In this document: positions 51,776 to 62,253 of the stretch, piece by piece
Position numbering within the stretch: the first letter of the stretch is position 1
How the letters are laid out: each line of letters opens with the position of its first letter
DNA from: Aliihoeflea sp023389195
Lineage (GTDB): Bacteria; Pseudomonadota; Alphaproteobacteria; Rhizobiales; Rhizobiaceae
Direction of reading: 5' to 3'
Assembly (NCBI GenBank): GCA_023389195.1
Contig: JAEWET010000050.1
Location: forward strand, 124,001-188,000
DNA length: 64,000 bases
The notes under the pieces: generated by a model
Databases searched by the model: none
What the model saw: only the letters and a program-made list of their open reading frames with translations
Told to the model about the DNA's origin: nothing
Position numbers and translations under genes: made by a program

Positions 51776-52477
51776 TCATCTCCCTTGGATGGTCTTCATT
51801 TCATCGAGAATGGCGATCGCCGCGGCGCGGCGGTCGGATGCGGCGATGATCGGGCGCGCGACGACCAGATGGCTCGCACCGGCGCGCAAGGCGTCGGCAG
51901 GCGTCACGACACGCTTCTGGTCGCCATGGTCGGCGCCGGCCGGGCGGATGCCGGGCGTGACGACCGCCATCGAAGGGCCGACGATACTGCGCACCCGAGC
52001 CGCCTCGGCAGCCGAGCAGACGATGCCGCCCATGCCTGCGTCACGCGCCTGCTCGGCGCGTCGGGCGACCAGCGTCTCCGGGTCGTCGCGATAGCCGGCG
52101 TCCGTGAGATCGGCGGCGTCCATCGAGGTCAGCACCGTCACGCCGAGAAGGGTGAGATCGCTGCCCCGCGCGGCTTCCACCGCAGCGCGCATCGCCTTTG
52201 GGTAGGCATGCAGCGTCAGCATCGAAACGCCCATCTTCGCGATGTTCTCGACGCCTTTCGCCACCGTGTTGTCGATGTCGAGCAGCTTCATGTCGAGGAA
52301 GACCTGTCTTCCGTCGGCAGCGAGGTCGCGTGCGAATTCCAGGCCGCCGGCGAAGACGAGCTGGTAGCCGATCTTGTAGAAGCCGACGATCCCGTCGAGA
52401 TCGCGCACAATCCGCTCGGCGTCAGCGATCGTCGGCACGTCGAGACCGACGATGAGGCGGTTGTCGATTGTCGTCAT
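51776..52477 (-). CDS. pyrF: Orotidine-5'-phosphate decarboxylase
   Basis: A 233-residue TIM-barrel enzyme for the last step of UMP synthesis. The catalytic DxKxxD motif is FLDMKLLDIDNT; IVGLDVPT at the N-terminus and TPGIRP near residue 180 are also diagnostic. Its ATG overlaps the stop of the FMN reductase gene. Confidence 0.97.
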   Translation of the reverse strand: MTTIDNRLIVGLDVPTIADAERIVRDLDGIVGFYKIGYQLVFAGGLEFARDLAADGRQVFLDMKLLDIDNTVAKGVENIAKMGVSMLTLHAYPKAMRAAVEAARGSDLTLLGVTVLTSMDAADLTDAGYRDDPETLVARRAEQARDAGMGGIVCSAAEAARVRSIVGPSMAVVTPGIRPAGADHGDQKRVVTPADALRAGASHLVVARPIIAASDRRAAAIAILDEMKTIQGR

Positions 52478-53067
52478 CTCATCCTCGGCGACAGCAGGCG
52501 CGCGCGATCGATCAGCGTGCGGCAGACATTTTCCATGGCCTTGCGGGTGCGCTCGTCCTTGAAGCGGCCATGTTCGTCGAACGCCTCGCCCGCCCGCGCG
52601 ACGGAGCATTGCGGCGTGACGATCTCGACACCGCAATTCATCAGGACGGCGCGCAGATGGTAGAGCCCGCGAATGCCGGCAAAATTGCCGTCGGACGACG
52701 AGCAGAGCCCGGCCACCTTGCCCGCATAGGGCCGAAAAGGCTTGCCGTTGTCGGAATGGACGCGGCTGACCCAGTCGATGGCGTTCTTCAGCAGAGGCGG
52801 GATCGAGGAATTGTATTCGGGGCTCGCGATCAGCAGCCCGTCATGCGCCGCGATCTGGCGCGCGAGCCGAAGCGCGTTTTCAGGAACGCCGTGCTCGCGC
52901 TCCAGATCCTGGTCGACGATCGGCATCGGGTAGTCGGCGAGCGAGAGGCGGGTGACGTCGGCGCCTTGCGCGCCGAGTTCGGATTGCGCCACGTCGGCCG
53001 TCTGGCCGCTATAGGCGCCGGTTCGGATCGACCCGGCGAAAACCAGGATTCTGGGTGCTGCCTGCAT
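52474..53067 (-). CDS. NADPH-dependent FMN reductase family protein
   Basis: A 197-residue flavodoxin-like protein with FAGSIRTGAYS (FMN phosphate loop), SLADYPMPIVDQD, and ASPEYNSSIPPLLKNAIDWVSR, typical of ArsH/azoreductase/FMN reductase relatives. It reduces flavin or quinones with NAD(P)H. ATG 53067 after GAGAGG is preferred over 53079. It is the first gene of the unit with pyrF. Confidence 0.92.
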   Translation of the reverse strand: MQAAPRILVFAGSIRTGAYSGQTADVAQSELGAQGADVTRLSLADYPMPIVDQDLEREHGVPENALRLARQIAAHDGLLIASPEYNSSIPPLLKNAIDWVSRVHSDNGKPFRPYAGKVAGLCSSSDGNFAGIRGLYHLRAVLMNCGVEIVTPQCSVARAGEAFDEHGRFKDERTRKAMENVCRTLIDRARLLSPRMR

Positions 53068-53123
53068 GCCGCCTCTCATCGCTGACAAGGCGATTAAAGC
53101 GCCCATCGATGCTTGTCAAAGTG

Positions 53124-53720
53124 TCAGGCGAGGGGACGTCGATAGAGCCAGAGCTGGCTGGGCGGGAAGTTGCGGAACACGAAATCGTGGTGTTCGACCG
53201 TATAGTTGCCGCGGCCGGGTGGAACCGGCGACTTCGGCCCGTAGCTGATCTGCACGATCGGGCGGCCGTATGGAATGCGCCTCAGCAGGTCTTCCACGTA
53301 GGCGACGCGGTTCGGCACCGGGAAATTGAGAAGCGGGACAGCCGAGACGATCGAATCGAAGACCAGATCGCGCTTGTCGCCGAGCGTGGCATCGAGGTCG
53401 AAGGCGTCGCCCTCGATGATGTTGACCTCGGGAAACTCGGCTTCGAGATGTTCGACGAAATCGGCCGAATACTCGATCGAATAGAGGTACTGCGGCGCGA
53501 CGCCGCGCTCCAGGATCGCCTTGGTGATGACGCCGGTGCCGGGCCCGAGTTCGAGAACAGGCAGGCCTGATTCGGGGTTGATGACCGAGGCCATGCGCCT
53601 TGCGGTGACAGAACTTGTCGGAAGCATGGCGCCGACGGCGCGCGGCTGGTCGATCCAGCCCTTGAGGAACTTCAGTTCTTCGTCGAAATGGCGCGTCAGC
53701 TTCTGCAGCCCGGTCTTCAT
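53124..53720 (-). CDS. pmtA: Phospholipid N-methyltransferase PmtA
   Basis: A 198-residue SAM-dependent methyltransferase. The N-terminal FDEELKFLKGWIDQPRAVGAMLP helix (membrane contact), motif I LELGPGTGVITKAIL, IEYSADFVEHL and GDAFDLDATLG are all as in rhizobial PmtA, which methylates phosphatidylethanolamine three times to phosphatidylcholine. It lies just downstream of dnaJ on the same strand, a neighbourhood I recall from rhizobia. Confidence 0.93.
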   Translation of the reverse strand: MKTGLQKLTRHFDEELKFLKGWIDQPRAVGAMLPTSSVTARRMASVINPESGLPVLELGPGTGVITKAILERGVAPQYLYSIEYSADFVEHLEAEFPEVNIIEGDAFDLDATLGDKRDLVFDSIVSAVPLLNFPVPNRVAYVEDLLRRIPYGRPIVQISYGPKSPVPPGRGNYTVEHHDFVFRNFPPSQLWLYRRPLA

Positions 53721-53830
53721 CGCGGCGTCGTCCCTCCATTTGACAGTGGCGGGAGACTACAGGCTAAGCGTGACCGAACAAGGACAATCATGTCGCTCAC
53801 ACGGGATCGTGTGTCGCAATTGCGCTGAGC

Positions 53831-54958
53831 CTAGTTGCCGAACGATTCGAAGAAATCCTTCATGCGGCTGAAGAAGCCGGAGGATTGCGGGCTGTTTTCG
53901 GTCGAGGAAAGCTCCTCGAACTCCTCCAGCAATTCGCGCTGGCGCTTGGACAGGCTTTGCGGCGTCTCGACAGCCACCTGGATGTAGAGATCGCCGACGT
54001 GGTTCTGGCGCAGGATGGGCATTCCTTTGCCCTTCATGCGGAACTGGCGGCCATGCTGGGTGCCCTCGGGCACCTTGACGCGCGTCTGCGTGCCGTCGAG
54101 CGTCGCGACCTCGAACGCGCCGCCGAGCGCGGCCGTCGTCATCGAGATCGGAACCTTGCAGTAAAGATCCGCGCCGTCGCGCTGGAAGAATTCATGCGGC
54201 TTCAGCGAGAGGAAGATGTAGAGGTCGCCCGACGGCCCGCCCCGCAACCCGGCCTCGCCCTCGCCGGCAAGGCGAATGCGGGTGCCGTCCTCGATGCCCG
54301 CCGGAATGTTGACCGACAGGGCGCGCTCCTCGGTGACGCGGCCCTGGCCGGCGCATTTGCGGCACGGGTCCTGGATCGTCTGGCCGCGCCCCTGGCATTG
54401 CGGGCAGGTCCGTTCGACGGAGAAGAAACCGCCCGTCTGCGCCCGAACCCGGCCCGCGCCGCCGCACATGGAGCAGGTGACTGGTTGCGTCCCCGGCCGT
54501 GCGCCGGAGCCCGCGCATTCGTCGCAGGCCATGGAGGACGGCACCCTGATCTGGGCGGTCTTCCCGGCGAAGGCTTCCTCGAGCGTGACTTCCATATTGT
54601 AGCGCAGATCGGCGCCGCGATTGTTGGCGCCGCCGCGTCGGCGGCCGCCCATCATCTCTCCGAAGATGTCCTCGAAGATATCGGCAAAACCGCCGGCCTG
54701 ACCGAAGCCCGCTCCGCCGCCGCCGAAACCGCCCTGTTCGAACGCGGCGTGGCCGAAGCGATCATAGGCAGCGCGCTTCTGCGGGTCCTTCAGCGCTTCA
54801 TAGGCTTCGTTGATGTCCTTGAACTTCTTCTCCGCCTCGTGATCGCCAGGATTGCGGTCGGGATGATACTGCATGGCCAGCTTGCGAAAGGCGACCTTCA
54901 ATTCCTTCTCGTCAGCGCCCTTCTGCACTCCGAGGGTCTCGTAATAGTCGGCCTTCAT
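53831..54958 (-). CDS. dnaJ: Chaperone DnaJ
   Basis: A 375-residue co-chaperone that stimulates DnaK ATP hydrolysis. It has the J domain with HPD (MQYHPDRNPGD), a Gly/Phe-rich stretch, four zinc CxxCxGxG repeats (CDECAGSG, CSMCGGAG, CPQCQGRG, CRKCAGQG) and the C-terminal substrate domain. The ATG of MKADYYE (54958) is spaced well from AGGGA. It lies downstream of dnaK with a terminator between. Confidence 0.98.
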   Translation of the reverse strand: MKADYYETLGVQKGADEKELKVAFRKLAMQYHPDRNPGDHEAEKKFKDINEAYEALKDPQKRAAYDRFGHAAFEQGGFGGGGAGFGQAGGFADIFEDIFGEMMGGRRRGGANNRGADLRYNMEVTLEEAFAGKTAQIRVPSSMACDECAGSGARPGTQPVTCSMCGGAGRVRAQTGGFFSVERTCPQCQGRGQTIQDPCRKCAGQGRVTEERALSVNIPAGIEDGTRIRLAGEGEAGLRGGPSGDLYIFLSLKPHEFFQRDGADLYCKVPISMTTAALGGAFEVATLDGTQTRVKVPEGTQHGRQFRMKGKGMPILRQNHVGDLYIQVAVETPQSLSKRQRELLEEFEELSSTENSPQSSGFFSRMKDFFESFGN

Positions 54959-55122
54959 GGTCATCCCTGGTTCAGTCTCACGATTGGGCGAAGGAGCGGC
55001 GCGACCGCTTCGAGCCGAAGCGCGGCGCCTAGCTGCCCGATTTAGGAAGCCTGCGGCCGGTATGCCATAGGCGGCGCCGTTCTCCATGCGCATTTCGGCA
55101 ACAGCGCGCAGCTAAAAACGAA

Positions 55123-55147
55123 GAAACCCGGCGCACGGCCGGGTTTC
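55123..55147 (-). terminator. dnaK terminator
   Basis: A ten-base stem GAAACCCGGC/GCCGGGTTTC with a five-base loop, followed on the minus strand by a T-rich run (TTCGTTTTT). It lies between dnaK and dnaJ and may reduce read-through into dnaJ. Confidence 0.8.
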
Positions 55148-55167
55148 CGCTTCGTCGGCCGATCAGG

Positions 55168-57087
<1,920 letters not shown>

Positions 57088-57212
57088 TTTCTTTCTTCTC
57101 TCCGCTTAAGCAGGCCGTCTGGACCCAATGCGAGGCGTTCCGGACGACGGCCCCTGTTCGTTGGAAAATGCCGCGCCCGAACCTTTGCGAAGGCCCGGTG
57201 CGACCGTGCGGC

Positions 57213-57243
57213 GTATATAAGAAGGGGTCATTTTTGGCGCAAG
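57213..57243 (-). promoter_or_regulatory. Probable RpoH (heat-shock sigma) promoter of dnaK
   Basis: On the minus strand CTTGCG (57243-57238) and CTTATATAC (57221-57213) are 16 bases apart, which fits the alphaproteobacterial RpoH pattern CTTG...CTATAT. It lies about 125-155 bases before the dnaK ATG. Confidence 0.6.
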
Positions 57244-57282
57244 TGACGCCGACCGGCGATTTTCGATACAGCGAGGTGATCC

Positions 57283-58269
57283 TCAGACTTTCGACCAGCC
57301 ATCCGCTTTGCCGGCCTCGAATACGGCGTCGATCACCTTTTCATTGCAGACCGACTCCTCCAGCGTGAACACCCGGCCGGCGCCGCCGGATGCGACCCGC
57401 GCGAATTCCTCGACCTCGAGCCGGTATTGGCGGGTGCCGGGAAAGCGGAAGACGCGCGCCTCCACCCGCCGCTGGTCGTGCAGTTCGATCCGGTGATGAT
57501 CGAAATCTCCAGCATTGAACGGCGCCTGGACCTGGATGAAGCCCTCCTCGCCGTGAAACACCATCTCCTGTCGCAATGCCATCTGCGTCGAACAGTAGAA
57601 GGACAGGTCGAACGCACCGAAATCGGCGGTGACGTTCGCATAGATGTCGGTGCCGAAATCGCGGTCGCGCTCGACCGTCGCGCGCACGCGAAGCGGCTCG
57701 TTGCCGGTCGCGATCCGCGTCGTGACGACAGGATAGACGCCGATGTCCAGCAGCGCGCCGCCGCCCAGTTCCGGCTTGTTGCGCATGTTGCCGGGGTCGC
57801 GGTTGAAATAGGAGAACGCGCCCTGGACGTGCCGCAGCCGTCCGATGGCGCCCGCCGCGATCAGCTCGCGGATTTTCGTCCATTGCGGGTGGTAGAACAC
57901 CATGAAGGCTTCCGAGACGATCACTGCATTGCGGTCCCGCGCATCGATCACCTGCTGGATATCGCTCGCCCGCAGCGCCAGCGGCTTTTCCACCAGCACA
58001 TGCTTTCCGGCATCGGCCGCCCTGATCGCCCATTCCACGTGATCGGACGTCGGCAGCGGAATGTAGACGCCATCCACCGTGTCGGAGGCGAGCAGCGCTT
58101 CGTATGAACCGAAGGCGTGCGGGGCTCCAAACCTTTGCACGAGGGCGCGGGCGCGCGCCTCGTCGCGGCTGGCGATGGCAGCCAGAACGCCGTTCTCGGA
58201 TTCGAGGATGGCCGGGATCACGTGATCGCGCGCGATCTTTGCCGTCGACAGGACGCCCCAGCGAAACAT
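57283..58269 (-). CDS. Gfo/Idh/MocA family oxidoreductase
   Basis: A 328-residue NAD(P)-dependent dehydrogenase. The N-terminal Rossmann domain begins RWGVLSTAKIARDHVIPAI; the family lysine is in LVEKPLALRASD near residue 98; GGGALLDIGVYPV lies in the C-terminal sheet domain. Members act on sugars, inositols or dihydrodiols. It is upstream of and divergent from the second SleB-type hydrolase gene and has no pathway partner nearby. Confidence 0.93.
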   Translation of the reverse strand: MFRWGVLSTAKIARDHVIPAILESENGVLAAIASRDEARARALVQRFGAPHAFGSYEALLASDTVDGVYIPLPTSDHVEWAIRAADAGKHVLVEKPLALRASDIQQVIDARDRNAVIVSEAFMVFYHPQWTKIRELIAAGAIGRLRHVQGAFSYFNRDPGNMRNKPELGGGALLDIGVYPVVTTRIATGNEPLRVRATVERDRDFGTDIYANVTADFGAFDLSFYCSTQMALRQEMVFHGEEGFIQVQAPFNAGDFDHHRIELHDQRRVEARVFRFPGTRQYRLEVEEFARVASGGAGRVFTLEESVCNEKVIDAVFEAGKADGWSKV

Positions 58270-58341
58270 CGCATTCTCCTTTGCGGTCGGGAATAGACGC
58301 GAGCGCCTTTCGTTACCCTTCCGTTAACGGAGTGGGTCCTC

Positions 58342-58926
58342 ATGCGAAACCGAAAAACGCTCGTGCTTGCCGCGCTGGTCGCAATGCTTTTCCCGTTCAG
58401 TCCCGCAGCGGCGAACCCTGGCTATCATGCCCGTGCCGCCGTCTCGGCGCTCGATATTCCGATTGCCAAGCGCCGGCCGACGGCTGACAGGACCTGTCTG
58501 GCCCAGGCCATCTACCACGAGGCACGCGGCGAAAGCGTCGCCGGCCAGATCGCGGTTGCCCAAGTCATCATCAACCGCGTGAAGAGCCGCGCCTATCCCG
58601 ATACGGTCTGCGACGTCGTCTACCAGAACAAGCACCGGCGGAACGCCTGTCAGTTCTCGTTTGCGTGCGACGGCATCTCGGATCGTCCGCGCGAGAGCGC
58701 GACCTACGCGCAGTCGAAACAACTCGCCAGCGAGATCCTTTGCGGCTCGGATTGCACCGCGACGCGCAAACTGGTCCGCTTAGCCACACTGACGGGTGCC
58801 GTCGCGCGTGCCACCCATTATCACGCGACCAGCGTGATGCCCGCCTGGGGCGCCCGTAAGACACGTCTGACCAAGATCGGCCGCCACATCTTCTATACCA
58901 GCCGACGCGTCACCAAGACGATGTGA
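58342..58926 (+). CDS. Cell wall hydrolase, SleB-like (second copy)
   Basis: A 194-residue secreted hydrolase with a Sec signal (residues 1-24) and the same domain as the protein at 13510: LAQAIYHEARGESVAGQIAVAQVIINRVKS, YPDTVCDVVYQNKH, CQFSFACDG, then ATHYHATSVMPAW. The two are related but differ clearly outside the domain. It converges on pheT, with no space between the two stops. Confidence 0.91.
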   Translation: MRNRKTLVLAALVAMLFPFSPAAANPGYHARAAVSALDIPIAKRRPTADRTCLAQAIYHEARGESVAGQIAVAQVIINRVKSRAYPDTVCDVVYQNKHRRNACQFSFACDGISDRPRESATYAQSKQLASEILCGSDCTATRKLVRLATLTGAVARATHYHATSVMPAWGARKTRLTKIGRHIFYTSRRVTKTM

Positions 58927-61332
58927 TCACGTCCTCAAGACACCGCCCGTGGTCTTCTCGACATTGGCGACGATTTTCGCCGCGAGCGATTCGAAATCCT
59001 CGTCGGTGAGCGTGCGATCGGTCGGCTGGATCGCGACTTCGATGGCGATCGACTTCTTGCCCGAGCCCACGGATGCTCCCTCGAAAATGTCGAAGACGCG
59101 CACGTCCGTCACGAGTTTCTTGTCGGCGCCGGCGGCCGCCTTGACGATGGAAGCTGCCTCAACGCCCCGGTCGACGACGAAGGCGAAATCGCGCTTCACG
59201 CCTTGGAAAGGCGAGAGATCGAGGCGCGGTTTGGTCCGCGTCGGCTTCGCCTTCGGCTCGGGGATCGCGTCAAGATAGATTTCGAAGCCGGCGAGCGGCC
59301 CGCTCGCGTCGAGCGCTTCCAGCGTACGTGGGTGGAACTCGCCGAACGTTCCGAGCACGATCTTCGGCCCGAGTTTGATCGTGCCCGAACGTCCGGGGTG
59401 ATACCAGTCCGGCCCGCCCGCCTCGACCTGCAGCTTGTCGACCGGCGCGCCGGCAGCTTCCAGCGCGGCGAAGGCGTCGGCCTTGGCGTCGAAGACGCCG
59501 ACGGCTCCGGCGTTGCCGGCCCAGTGGCGACCCTGACCATCGAGCTTCGCCGTCCCGCGACGAATGCCGGCGGCGACGCGGCGCTGCTGGTCGGCGCCAT
59601 CGCCCTCATAGATGCCGGAGACCTCGAACAGCGCGACGTCGCCCATGCCGCGATCGGCATTGCGCTGCGCGGCAGCGATGAGCCCCGGCAGGAGCGAGGG
59701 CCGCATGTCCGACATGTCGGCTGCGATCGGATTGGCGAGCTTGAGCGCCGGCCGGCCACCGCCGAACAGCTTCGCGTGCGCCTCGGGGATGAACGACCAG
59801 GTGACGGCCTCCATCATGCCGCGCACGGCAAGCGCGCGCTTGGCGGAGCGGGTGCGAATCTGGATCGTCGTCAGCATCTTGCCGTTGACCGCTCCGAAGG
59901 TCGGCAGCGGTGCCGGTGCGATCCGGTCGACGCCGTGAATGCGCATGACTTCCTCGACGATGTCGGCCTTGCCGTCGACATCCGGCCGCCAGGAGGGCAC
60001 CGCAACCTCGATGGCGTCGCCCTTATCCTGCGGCGCGAAGCCGAGCCGTTCGAGGATCGAGACGGATTCGGTCTTCGCCACGTCGAGCCCGGTCAGGCGT
60101 TTGACTTCGGCAACCGGCATCGAGATGCGCTTGGCCTCATAGCCCGCATAGCCGACGACTTCGGTTTCGCAGGGCGTTCCGCCGCAAATGTCGAGGACCA
60201 ACTGAGTCGCAAGCTCGATACCCGGCACCATGAATTCGGGATCGACGCCGCGTTCGAAGCGATAGCGGGCATCGGTGATAATGCCAAGTTCGCGCCCTGT
60301 GCGCGCGATGTTGAGCGGCGACCACAGCGCCGATTCGATCAGCACGTCGGTCGTCGCCTCGTCGCAACCCGAATGCTCGCCGCCCATGACGCCGGCGATG
60401 GATTCGACGCCGTTGTCGTCCGCGATGACGCACATCGAGGCGTTGAGCCCATATTCACGGCCGTCGAGCGCGAGCACTTTCTCGCCGTCTTTCGCTGCAC
60501 GCACCGTGAGGTTTCCGGCGACCTTGGCGGCGTCGAAGACGTGCAGCGGGCGGCCGCGATCGAAAGTCATGTAGTTGGTGATGTCGACCAGCGCGTTGAT
60601 CGGCCGAAGACCGATCGCGATCAGGCGCTGCTGCATCCATTTCGGCGACGCGCCGTTCTTCACGCCCTTGACGAGACGCAGCGCGAAGCCGGGGCAAAGG
60701 TCGGGATCGGCGATTGAGACCTTCACCGGCGTCTCACCCTGGCCGGCAACTGGAGCGACAGGCTGCGTCTTCAGCGTGCCGAGACCGGAAGCGGCCAGAT
60801 CACGTGCGATGCCATGGACGCTGGTGGCATCGGGCCGGTTCGGCGTCAAATTGATCTCGATCACCGGGTCGTCGAGCTTGGCATAGGTCGCGAACGGGGT
60901 GCCGACCGGCGCATCGGCCGGCAGGTCGATGATGCCGTCATGCTCGTCGGAAAGCTGCAATTCACGCTCGGAGCACATCATGCCGTGGCTCTCGACGCCG
61001 CGGATCTTGCCGACCGACAGCGTGACGTCGATGCCAGGCACGTAGGAGCCGGGTGCGGCGAACGCTCCGACGAGACCCTCGCGCGCATTGGGCGCACCGC
61101 AGACGACCTGGATCGGCTTCCCGTCACCGGTGTCGACCATCAGCACGCGCAATTTGTCGGCGTCAGGGTGCTGGACCGCGCTCACCACCTTCGCGATCAC
61201 GAACGGCTTCAGCGCCGCCTTGTCGTCGACGGCCTCGACCTCGAGGCCGATCATGGTCAGCCGCTCGCAGATGTCAGTCAGCGAGGCGTCCGTGTCGAGA
61301 TGGTCCTTGAGCCAGGAAAGCGTGAATTTCAT
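58927..61332 (-). CDS. pheT: Phenylalanine-tRNA ligase beta subunit
   Basis: An 801-residue subunit that binds and edits tRNA-Phe. The N-terminal tRNA-binding (EMAP-like) domain has VVSAVQHPDADKLRVLMVDTG, the B3/4 editing domain has SIAGVMGGEHSGCDEAT, the B5 domain begins RISMPVAEVKRLTG, and the C-terminal FDX-ACB anticodon domain has DLSPFQGVKRDFAFVVDRG. Full length. It is separated from pheS by about 920 bases holding three small genes on the same strand. Confidence 0.98.
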   Translation of the reverse strand: MKFTLSWLKDHLDTDASLTDICERLTMIGLEVEAVDDKAALKPFVIAKVVSAVQHPDADKLRVLMVDTGDGKPIQVVCGAPNAREGLVGAFAAPGSYVPGIDVTLSVGKIRGVESHGMMCSERELQLSDEHDGIIDLPADAPVGTPFATYAKLDDPVIEINLTPNRPDATSVHGIARDLAASGLGTLKTQPVAPVAGQGETPVKVSIADPDLCPGFALRLVKGVKNGASPKWMQQRLIAIGLRPINALVDITNYMTFDRGRPLHVFDAAKVAGNLTVRAAKDGEKVLALDGREYGLNASMCVIADDNGVESIAGVMGGEHSGCDEATTDVLIESALWSPLNIARTGRELGIITDARYRFERGVDPEFMVPGIELATQLVLDICGGTPCETEVVGYAGYEAKRISMPVAEVKRLTGLDVAKTESVSILERLGFAPQDKGDAIEVAVPSWRPDVDGKADIVEEVMRIHGVDRIAPAPLPTFGAVNGKMLTTIQIRTRSAKRALAVRGMMEAVTWSFIPEAHAKLFGGGRPALKLANPIAADMSDMRPSLLPGLIAAAQRNADRGMGDVALFEVSGIYEGDGADQQRRVAAGIRRGTAKLDGQGRHWAGNAGAVGVFDAKADAFAALEAAGAPVDKLQVEAGGPDWYHPGRSGTIKLGPKIVLGTFGEFHPRTLEALDASGPLAGFEIYLDAIPEPKAKPTRTKPRLDLSPFQGVKRDFAFVVDRGVEAASIVKAAAGADKKLVTDVRVFDIFEGASVGSGKKSIAIEVAIQPTDRTLTDEDFESLAAKIVANVEKTTGGVLRT

Positions 61333-61353
61333 AGGTCTCGTCCAGTTGGGTCG

Positions 61354-61752
61354 TCAGCGTTCGATCGAAAAGCCGTCGAAGCGCGGAAGGTCGTCGGATA
61401 TGTGGAGAAACGGCAGCCGCCGCTTCTCGAAGGCGTGCATGGTGGGCGCATAGCGCTCCGGCTCTTCCATGAAGCCCAGCGAGAGATAGGTCTCGCCCGG
61501 CAGCTTGTCGTCGCGATAGCCGATCTGGCTGCCGCAATGCTCGCAAAAGCGCCGCTCCACCCCGCCGGCCCGCCATGTCTTCGGCTCGCCGTGCCATGTG
61601 AGCTCATCGTCGCGGAAGGCGACGAAGGCCATCACCGGAGCGCCGGTCTGCTTTCGGCAGTCGCGGCAATGGCAATAGGAGCGCCAGAAGGGGTCTGCGC
61701 TCGCCTCGGCGGAGATCAGGCCGCAACGGCAGGAGCCGGAGTGAATTGTCAT
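61354..61752 (-). CDS. GFA family protein (glutathione-dependent formaldehyde-activating enzyme-like)
   Basis: A 132-residue zinc protein with the cysteine pattern of the GFA family: GSCRCGLI, CHCRDCRKQTGAPVMAFVAF and FCEHCGSQIGYR. Most family members are not true formaldehyde-activating enzymes. The start is ATG 61752; an ATG at 61779 would overlap the upstream gene. It sits between pheT and the DUF2442 gene. Confidence 0.88.
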   Translation of the reverse strand: MTIHSGSCRCGLISAEASADPFWRSYCHCRDCRKQTGAPVMAFVAFRDDELTWHGEPKTWRAGGVERRFCEHCGSQIGYRDDKLPGETYLSLGFMEEPERYAPTMHAFEKRRLPFLHISDDLPRFDGFSIER

Positions 61753-61756
61753 TCTT

Positions 61757-62032
61757 TCAGGCGACCTTCTGCGGAGCACGTGCGCCCAGCGCCTTGGAGC
61801 CCAGAAACATGCTCTTGACCGAGATGCCTTCGTCGACGGCCGTCCACCAGATGCCCTCGAACATCAGCTCGATGTCGTTAAGCTGCGCGTGGTCGAGGCC
61901 GGCCAGAAACGGATACCACCACAGCGGCGTCGCGATGGAGCGGCCGTCGGCAAGCGTGACATGCACCTCTTCATCCGTGCACCACGCCCTGACCGGGCGC
62001 ATCTCGTCTGTCTCAAATGCCAAAGAAGTCAT
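61757..62032 (-). CDS. DUF2442 domain protein
   Basis: A 91-residue protein of the DUF2442 family: VHVTLADGRSIATPLWWYPFL and IELMFEGIWWTAVDEGISVKSMFLG. Such genes usually follow a DUF4160 gene, as here, and the pair is often taken as a toxin-antitoxin-like module, though function is not settled. The start overlaps the (shifted) end of the DUF4160 frame; an internal ATG at 62002 is an alternative start. Confidence 0.82.
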   Translation of the reverse strand: MTSLAFETDEMRPVRAWCTDEEVHVTLADGRSIATPLWWYPFLAGLDHAQLNDIELMFEGIWWTAVDEGISVKSMFLGSKALGARAPQKVA

Positions 62033-62250
62033 TCCAAGCACCAATCCAGTCGTCGCGACGCTCGGCAACGACGTCGAGCAGTCGCGCCCACTTCGCGTTC
62101 ATTGTATCCCTTGTTCGTCGCGATCTCCAAGCTTTGCAGCCAGACCTTCAGGGATTTGCCGTCCTTGACGATGTGAACATGCGGCGGCTCGTCGACATCG
62201 AGGGCATAGAAGCGAAACTTGTAGCCGTGCCAGATCAGAAGCGTCGGCAT
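62013..62250 (-). pseudogene. DUF4160 domain protein, frameshifted
   Basis: The N-terminal part (MPTLLIWHGYKFRFYALDVD, EPPHVHIVKDGKSLKVWL, SLEIATNKGYNEREV) is a normal DUF4160 protein, but the open frame then runs into ARRRCRASRRLDWCLE and stops at 62029. If one C of the CCC run at 62087-62089 is dropped, the frame continues ARLLDVVAERRDDWIGAWND FFGI and stops at 62013, which is the expected family end. So the gene carries a one-base insertion, either a real mutation or a sequence error. Confidence 0.8.
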
Positions 62251-62253
62251 CGC

